This document shows positions 58,782 to 64,000 of a DNA stretch of 64,000 nucleotides, piece after piece; position 1 is the first letter of the stretch; each line of letters starts with the position of its first letter. A program made the translations under genes and the position numbers. Source of the stretch: Larsenimonas suaedae (lineage in GTDB: Bacteria; Pseudomonadota; Gammaproteobacteria; Pseudomonadales; Halomonadaceae); assembly GCF_023712105.1 (NCBI RefSeq), contig NZ_JAMLJI010000004.1, positions 310,001 to 374,000 of the forward strand, given 5' to 3'. Under the pieces are notes generated by a model. It did not search any database, had not been told where the DNA came from, and saw only the letters and a program-made list of their open reading frames with translations.

Positions 58782-60187
58782 TGGGCCGTACCTCCGGTAA
58801 AGTGCGCGAGGGTATCGCGGGCGCGCTGGGCGCTGGCGCGAACCTGATTAGGCGCGGTTCCCCCGATGTGGTTGCGCGCGGCGACCGAGCCCTCAAGCGT
58901 GAGCACCTCGAACACGTCCTGTTCGATGGTGTCGGAAAACTGCTTGAGTTCCGAAAGCGTCATCTCGGACAGATCCTTGCCGGTCTCGATGCCGTAGGCC
59001 ACCGATTTACCGACGATTTCATGGGCGTCGCGGAAGGCCACGCCCTGACGCACCAGATAGTCCGCCAGATCGGTCGCGGTGGAGAAGCCCTTGCGGGCCG
59101 CTTCGTACATGGAGGCGTTCTTGGCCTCGATGGCCGGAATCATGTCGCCGAAGGCCCGCAGGCAGCCCTTGACGGTATCGACGCTGTCAAACAGCGGCTC
59201 CTTGTCTTCCTGATTGTCCTTGTTGTAGGCCAGCGGCTGGGACTTCATCAGGGTCAGAAGGCTCATCAGGTGGCCATAGACACGTCCGGTCTTGCCGCGC
59301 ACGAGTTCCGGTACGTCCGGGTTTTTCTTCTGCGGCATGATCGAGGAGCCGGTGCAGAAGCGGTCGGGCAGGTCGATGAAATCGAACTGTGCGCTGGACC
59401 ACAGCACCAGCTCTTCGCTGATGCGCGACAGGTGCATCAACAGAAGGCTTGCAAAGCTTGTGAACTCGATCGCGAAGTCCCGGTCGCTGACCGCGTCCAG
59501 CGAGTTTTCCGCCGGGCGGTCAAAGCCCAGCAGCTCAGCGGTAACGTGGCGGTCGATCGGATAGGTGGTGCCGGCCAGGGCGGCCGCGCCAAGCGGCAGC
59601 ACGTTGACGCGCTTGCGGCAGTCGCGCAGGCGCTCGTGGTCACGGCCGATCATTTCCTGCCACGCGAGCACGTGATGGCCGAAGGTGACCGGCTGCGCGG
59701 TTTGCAGGTGCGTGAAGCCCGGCATGATGGTGTCCGCTTCGCGGTCGGCCAGTGTAATCATGCCCTCGCGCAGGCGCGTAAGCTCCAAGTCGATCGCGTC
59801 GATTTCATCGCGCAGGTACAGGCGAATGTCGGTGGCGATCTGGTCGTTTCGCGAGCGGCCGGTGTGAAGTTTCTTGCCGGTGATTCCGATCTTGTCGGTC
59901 AGCCGGGCTTCGATGTTCATGTGAATGTCTTCGAGTGCGACCGACCATTCAATGTTGCCCGCCTCGATGTCGCGCTCGATGTCGGAAAGGCCGTCGATGA
60001 TGGCGTCGCGCTCGTCTTCGGTCAGTACGCCGACCTGCGAAAGCATGGTGGCGTGGGCGATGGAGCCACGAATGTCATGGTGGTACAGGCGTTTATCGAA
60101 GCCGATGGAGGCGGTAAAGGCCGCGACGAACGTATCAGTAGGTTCACTGAAGCGCCCGCCCCAGGACTGATTGGTCTGTTGTGTCAT
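58778..60187 (-). CDS. argH: Argininosuccinate lyase ArgH
   Basis: 469 residues of the fumarase/ASL superfamily, with [12 protein letters not shown], the signature [12 protein letters not shown] and [14 protein letters not shown]. It cleaves argininosuccinate to arginine and fumarate. Divergent from hemC with a 214-base gap. Confidence 0.97.
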   Translation of the reverse strand: MTQQTNQSWGGRFSEPTDTFVAAFTASIGFDKRLYHHDIRGSIAHATMLSQVGVLTEDERDAIIDGLSDIERDIEAGNIEWSVALEDIHMNIEARLTDKIGITGKKLHTGRSRNDQIATDIRLYLRDEIDAIDLELTRLREGMITLADREADTIMPGFTHLQTAQPVTFGHHVLAWQEMIGRDHERLRDCRKRVNVLPLGAAALAGTTYPIDRHVTAELLGFDRPAENSLDAVSDRDFAIEFTSFASLLLMHLSRISEELVLWSSAQFDFIDLPDRFCTGSSIMPQKKNPDVPELVRGKTGRVYGHLMSLLTLMKSQPLAYNKDNQEDKEPLFDSVDTVKGCLRAFGDMIPAIEAKNASMYEAARKGFSTATDLADYLVRQGVAFRDAHEIVGKSVAYGIETGKDLSEMTLSELKQFSDTIEQDVFEVLTLEGSVAARNHIGGTAPNQVRASAQRARDTLAHFTGGTAQ

Positions 60188-60401
60188 GATGGCAAGACAA
60201 TCCCGAAGTGGTACGTGGCTGAATGGGCACAGTGCGAATTCGCCGTGCCGGATACGCTTGAGTGTACCAAACTCGTGTCCAAGGCTCGCCCTTCATTGCG
60301 TGCTTTGCATCTGCCTTAATGCGGCAATGCGGCGTAATGGTTTTTAGCCGATGAGCGGTGCTTTATCATGCCCTATCTATCCCTCGATCATTGGAGTGCC
60401 C
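60188..60401. other. Divergent argH/hemC intergenic region
   Basis: No gene is supported. It should hold the promoters for leftward argH-lptM-lysA-dapF and rightward hemCDXY; no unambiguous -35/-10 pair was picked out. Confidence 0.4.
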
Positions 60402-61349
60402 GTGTCAGAGCCTGAATCCGTTCCGCTTCGCATCGCGACCCGAAAAAGCCCGCTGGCCATGTGGCAGGCCGAGCACGTCAAGGCGCGCCTGGAGGCGCTC
60501 AATCCGGGGCTTGTCGTCGAACTGGTCGGTCTATCGACGCGGGGCGACAAGATCCTCGATACGCCGCTTGCGAAAATCGGCGGCAAGGCGTTGTTCGTCA
60601 AGGAACTTGAGGAGGCAATGCTGGACGGGCGCGCCGACATCGCGGTGCACTCGATGAAAGACGTCCCGATGCATTTTCCGGACGGGCTGGGACTTGCGGT
60701 CATCATGGATCGCGGCGCGCCGACGGATGCGTTCGTGTCGAACCGCTATCAGAGCCTCGAGGATCTGCCGCGAGAGGCCTGTGTGGGTACATCAAGCCTT
60801 CGCCGCGGGCTTCAGCTCAAGGAGTTGCGCCCGGATCTGGTTATTAAAAGCCTGCGCGGTAATGTGCAAACGCGGCTTTCAAAGCTCGATGACGGTCAGT
60901 TCGATGCCATCGTGCTGGCGACCTCCGGGCTGATCCGGGTCGGGCTTTCCGAACGCATCACGTCGGAGCTGGTGCCCGAGCAGCTGTTGCCCGCCTGCGG
61001 TCAGGGCGCGCTCGGTATCGAGTGCCGGCTGGACGATACGCGCTCACGCACGCTGATCGAGGCGCTCGCCGATGCGCCGACCACGGCGCAGGTCCTTGCT
61101 GAGCGCGCGATGAACACGCACCTCGAGGGTGGCTGTCAGGTGCCGATCGGCGGCTACGCCGTGCTCGAGGATGAAGGGAAAACGCTCTGGCTTCGTGGGC
61201 TTGTCGGCGCACCCGATGGCTCCCAGGTGCTCAGGGCCACGGCTCGCGGCCCGGCCGATGCGCCGGAGGCGCTCGGAGTACAGGTCGCGGATATGCTGCT
61301 CGGGCAGGGCGCAGGTGCCATTCTGGACGCGGTCTATGGCGAGCGCTAA
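60402..61349 (+). CDS. hemC: Hydroxymethylbilane synthase HemC
   Basis: 315 residues. It starts at GTG 60402, five bases after [38 protein letters not shown] and the dipyrromethane Cys in [10 protein letters not shown] are present. It makes hydroxymethylbilane from four porphobilinogens. First gene of hemCDXY. Confidence 0.96.
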   Translation: MSEPESVPLRIATRKSPLAMWQAEHVKARLEALNPGLVVELVGLSTRGDKILDTPLAKIGGKALFVKELEEAMLDGRADIAVHSMKDVPMHFPDGLGLAVIMDRGAPTDAFVSNRYQSLEDLPREACVGTSSLRRGLQLKELRPDLVIKSLRGNVQTRLSKLDDGQFDAIVLATSGLIRVGLSERITSELVPEQLLPACGQGALGIECRLDDTRSRTLIEALADAPTTAQVLAERAMNTHLEGGCQVPIGGYAVLEDEGKTLWLRGLVGAPDGSQVLRATARGPADAPEALGVQVADMLLGQGAGAILDAVYGER

Positions 61350-62121
61350 GCCCCGGGTCGTGATCGCCCGACCCGGCGCGCGGGCGAAAGCGCTCGAGCA
61401 GGGCATCGAGGCGCTTGGGGCCGAGGTGCTGAATCTCGGTGTCATGCAACTGGTGCCGCTTGAAGACGCTTCCGGCGATACACGACGACGCCTTCTCGAT
61501 CTGGATCTCTATCAGGTCGTGCTGGTCACCAGCCCGTTCGCGGCAACCTGCCTGCTCGAGTGGGTCGATGACCTGTGGCCGCAGTACCCCATTGGCATCA
61601 TGTGGTGGGGTACCGGCGCCAGTACGGCTGAGGTACTGTCTCACGGGCTTGGCGAAGACGTGGGGGCGCCACCGTCAGGCAGCGGCAGTGCAAGCGAAGC
61701 ACTTCTTTCCATGCCGGCCTTCCAGACGGAGGCCGTATCAGGCCAGCGCGTACTGCTGGTCGGCGGCGAGGGTGGTCGCACGTTATTGCACGAAACGCTG
61801 ATGCAGCGCGGCGCCAGTGTCGATACACTGGCGCTTTATAAACGCACCGTTCATACGCCTGAGCCGCACCATCAGCGCGTACTTGAGGAGGGTGCGTTTA
61901 GAGCATTGATCTTGACCAGCGCCGAACAGCTTGAACATCTTCTGTTATGGTGTAGTGATTCGACCAAAAAACGGCCGCTCGTCGTGTCCAGCCAGCGCTT
62001 GGCGGAAACGGCATCCTTCCACGGATTCACGGCCATAACCATTGCCGGTGACGCCTCACCGACAGCACTTGCACGTGCTGTCGCTCACTGTGTGGCGCCT
62101 TCTAACCTTGATAAAGGCTAG
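61336..62121 (+). CDS. hemD: Uroporphyrinogen-III synthase HemD
   Basis: 261 residues from the ATG at 61336, overlapping the end of hemC by 14 bases. [24 protein letters not shown] at the start and [13 protein letters not shown] are typical of the family. It cyclises hydroxymethylbilane. Confidence 0.93.
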   Translation: MASAKPRVVIARPGARAKALEQGIEALGAEVLNLGVMQLVPLEDASGDTRRRLLDLDLYQVVLVTSPFAATCLLEWVDDLWPQYPIGIMWWGTGASTAEVLSHGLGEDVGAPPSGSGSASEALLSMPAFQTEAVSGQRVLLVGGEGGRTLLHETLMQRGASVDTLALYKRTVHTPEPHHQRVLEEGAFRALILTSAEQLEHLLLWCSDSTKKRPLVVSSQRLAETASFHGFTAITIAGDASPTALARAVAHCVAPSNLDKG

Positions 62122-62127
62122 TGATAC

Positions 62128-63300
62128 ATGAGCAAGCAAGAACACGACAACGACGATAACGCCGCTTCGACTCACAGCCAGACTGTGCCGCCTTCGTCCT
62201 CTGGCTCAGAAAGCGGTAAGAGCACCAAGACAGAGACGCCCGACAAGGCAAGTACGCGTTACAGCGCGGGCGGGGCCAATACGCCGCCCAAACACGGCGG
62301 CTCCGGGTCGGGCTCGGGCGGAAACAAGGGCAAGGGCAGCAAGGCGCTGGTCGTGGTGCTTGTCATTGTATTGCTCGTGATGCTGGTGGGATTTGGCTTC
62401 GGCGCCAAGATGCTCATGGATCAAAAGGCACGGCTGGCATCGCTTGACCAACAGGTGGCCAGCACCGAGCCGCTTAAGCAGACGCTGTCTCAGCAGCAGA
62501 ACACGATCGAATCGCTCAAGGCCTCGATCGAGGAAACCGGTCAGACTCAGCAAAAAGTGCTCAGTGAGCTCTCTGCATCACAGCAGACCGATGCCCGTGA
62601 ATGGATGTACGCCGAAGTCGAGTATCTTCTGCGTCTGGCCAATCAGCGCCTGCAGCTCGAGCGCGACGTCAGCGGGGCCTATACCCTGCTCAAGAGCGCC
62701 GACAACCGACTCACTCAGGCCGACAACCCCGCCCTTACGCCGGTGCGTCGACAGATTCATTCCGAGTTGAGCGCGCTTGACAGCGTCCCGAGCGTGGATG
62801 AAACCGGTCTGTACCTGTCGCTTGCGTCCGAGGCTCAGCAGTTTGAACGGCTGCCGCTGGCGCAGGATACCCAGGCCCTGTCGGCCAAGGTGGATGACGG
62901 CTCGACCTACAGTGGCGGCTGGCGTGAACAGTTGGCGCGCCTCGGTCAGCAGCTGAAGGATCTGGTCACGGTGCGTCATCACGACGAAGCCCTTGAAGCC
63001 CTGATTACACCGGAACAGGAAGGGTATCTCCGCCAGAACGTTCGCCTGATGCTCGAGCAGGCGCAGCTTGCGCTGCTCAAGGGCCAGCCGGACATCTATG
63101 CCCAGAGCATCGAGCGGGCACAGACGCTGGTCAAGCAGTACTACCAGACCAGCGACGAGCGTGTTCGCACGGCGCTGTCTCGTCTTGATGAGCTGGCCAA
63201 CGAAACGATCCATCCGGAGCTTCCCGACATCAGTGCGTCACTGAGCACCCTGCGTGACATCATGCGCAAGCGCTATGAGCAGCAAGGAGCTTCCGAATGA
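62128..63300 (+). CDS. hemX: HemX family membrane protein
   Basis: 390 residues. A disordered, charged N-terminus (1-70), one transmembrane helix (about 72-92, ALVVVLVIVLLVMLVGFGF) and a long coiled-coil periplasmic part. It is found next to hemD/hemY in many gammaproteobacteria; it may organise the haem pathway. Not the SUMT methyltransferase. Confidence 0.93.
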   Translation: MSKQEHDNDDNAASTHSQTVPPSSSGSESGKSTKTETPDKASTRYSAGGANTPPKHGGSGSGSGGNKGKGSKALVVVLVIVLLVMLVGFGFGAKMLMDQKARLASLDQQVASTEPLKQTLSQQQNTIESLKASIEETGQTQQKVLSELSASQQTDAREWMYAEVEYLLRLANQRLQLERDVSGAYTLLKSADNRLTQADNPALTPVRRQIHSELSALDSVPSVDETGLYLSLASEAQQFERLPLAQDTQALSAKVDDGSTYSGGWREQLARLGQQLKDLVTVRHHDEALEALITPEQEGYLRQNVRLMLEQAQLALLKGQPDIYAQSIERAQTLVKQYYQTSDERVRTALSRLDELANETIHPELPDISASLSTLRDIMRKRYEQQGASE

Positions 63301-64000
63301 GAAAACTGATTCTGTTCATCGTCATCGGTTTGGCGGTGGGTGCGCTGTTCGGGCAGCTCATGTTGTCCACACCGGGCTACTTCCTGATCAGAGTGGGGGA
63401 TACCTCCATCCAGACCTCGTTCTGGCTCGGACTTATCGTGCTGTTCGTGCTGTTCTGGGTGCTTTATGCACTGGTGCGGATTCTTTCAAGCCTTCGTCGC
63501 CCGGTCGGACGGCTCAAGCGCTGGAATAACCGGACGCGTAACCGTCAGGCCATGCACCGCACCGTTCAAGGTCTGGTCGCGCTGGCAGAAGGTCACTGGA
63601 AAAAGGCCGAGAAGTCGCTGGTACGCTCGGCCGATGATTCCTCGGCGCCTTTGATCAACTACCTCTCTGCGGCACTGGCGGCGCACTACCAGGGCCGCTA
63701 CGACCAGTCGGAAACCCTGCTCAAGAAGGCGCACGGCAGCACCGAGGGCGCGGATACTGCGGTATCGCTGATTCAGGCGCAGCTGATGCTTGATCGTGAG
63801 CAGCATGAGCAGGCGGTCGCCACGCTTACGCGGATCGAAAAGCAGTTGCCGGAACACCCGCAGGTGCTCAAGTTGCTTAAACAGGCCTACTTGAGTGTGG
63901 GCGACTGGGATGGTCTTCGTCGTCTGATGCCGCGTCTTGAACGCCATAATCTGGTGTCCGATGAGGAACGTAGAACGCTTGAGCGCAGCGCCTATCTGGC
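63297..64000 (+). CDS. hemY: HemY, tetratricopeptide-repeat membrane protein (C-terminus outside the window)
   Basis: 235 codons are visible. Two transmembrane helices (about 4-24 and 42-64) are followed by a soluble part with TPR-like helices. The ATG overlaps the hemX stop. HemY is an inner-membrane protein of unknown precise role in haem synthesis. The gene continues past 64000. Confidence 0.92.
   Translation, partial: MRKLILFIVIGLAVGALFGQLMLSTPGYFLIRVGDTSIQTSFWLGLIVLFVLFWVLYALVRILSSLRRPVGRLKRWNNRTRNRQAMHRTVQGLVALAEGHWKKAEKSLVRSADDSSAPLINYLSAALAAHYQGRYDQSETLLKKAHGSTEGADTAVSLIQAQLMLDREQHEQAVATLTRIEKQLPEHPQVLKLLKQAYLSVGDWDGLRRLMPRLERHNLVSDEERRTLERSAYL

Noticed and set aside
58622-60319. 565-codon open frame opposite argH
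   Set aside because: It is the GC-rich antisense shadow of argH; the argH frame has all family motifs and a proper start.

Overview
The window is chromosomal DNA of a gammaproteobacterium, most likely a member of the Halomonadaceae (Halomonas or a close relative). That is an inference from gene content and order: ssrA-smpB-ratA-rnfH-bamE-fur, recN-grpE-dnaK-dnaJ, dsbA, engB, xerC-DUF484-dapF-lysA-lptM-argH and hemCDXY, in GC-rich DNA with a Fur protein of the pseudomonad type. No rRNA, tRNA or CRISPR array is visible; the only stable RNA gene is tmRNA.

Layout. (1) 1-5048 is a decayed P2-like prophage remnant: the 5' end of a PAAR gene, a membrane protein gene, a broken late-control gene D, an intact tail gene U, a broken tape-measure gene T interrupted by a membrane-protein gene, a self-cleaving CI-type repressor and an Ogr-type activator. 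(2) 5083-7309 holds two cell-surface polysaccharide genes, a TupA-like ATP-grasp and a Wzx-like flippase. (3) 7439-42763 is a complete P2-like prophage of about 35.3 kb, bounded by two identical 65-bp copies of the ssrA 3' end. Left to right it carries integrase and excisionase, a leftward early operon with a HUH replication initiator and an Ogr activator, an SOS-cleavable repressor, an AT-rich accessory region, the tail genes D-U-T-E/E'-FII-FI-G-H-I-J-W-V, then S-R, lysis genes, X-L, the head genes M-N-O and the divergent P-Q, a D12 adenine methyltransferase and a Doc-type toxin-antitoxin pair. (4) 42736-64000 is core chromosome: tmRNA and SmpB, outer-membrane assembly, Fur, RecN, the GrpE-DnaK-DnaJ chaperones with two clear sigma-32 promoters, DsbA, EngB, the lysine/arginine/XerC cluster and haem biosynthesis.

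The accessory region of the intact prophage (14.8-20.9 kb) is the most unusual part. It holds three cassettes. One is a two-gene set directly behind the repressor: a 313-residue cytosolic protein and a four-helix membrane protein, placed like a lysogen-expressed defence module. The second is an SOS-promoter-driven pair whose first product resembles UmuD but lacks the catalytic residues. The third is a PAAR-tipped effector with a glycine-zipper hydrophobic C-terminus, followed by two tandem paralogous membrane proteins that look like immunity proteins. The PAAR end and the divergent membrane-protein gene beside it are duplicated almost perfectly in the left-hand remnant and then diverge sharply.

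The phage logic can be partly read from sequence. The repressors keep the Ser/Lys dyad and an Ala-Gly cleavage site, so induction by RecA/SOS is expected. Early transcription would make the Ogr activator together with the replication initiator. Three copies of a GGGCGTTGTAAAG element that forms TTGT-N13-ACAA lie upstream of the FI, V and O/P transcription units, where P2 carries Ogr-dependent late promoters.
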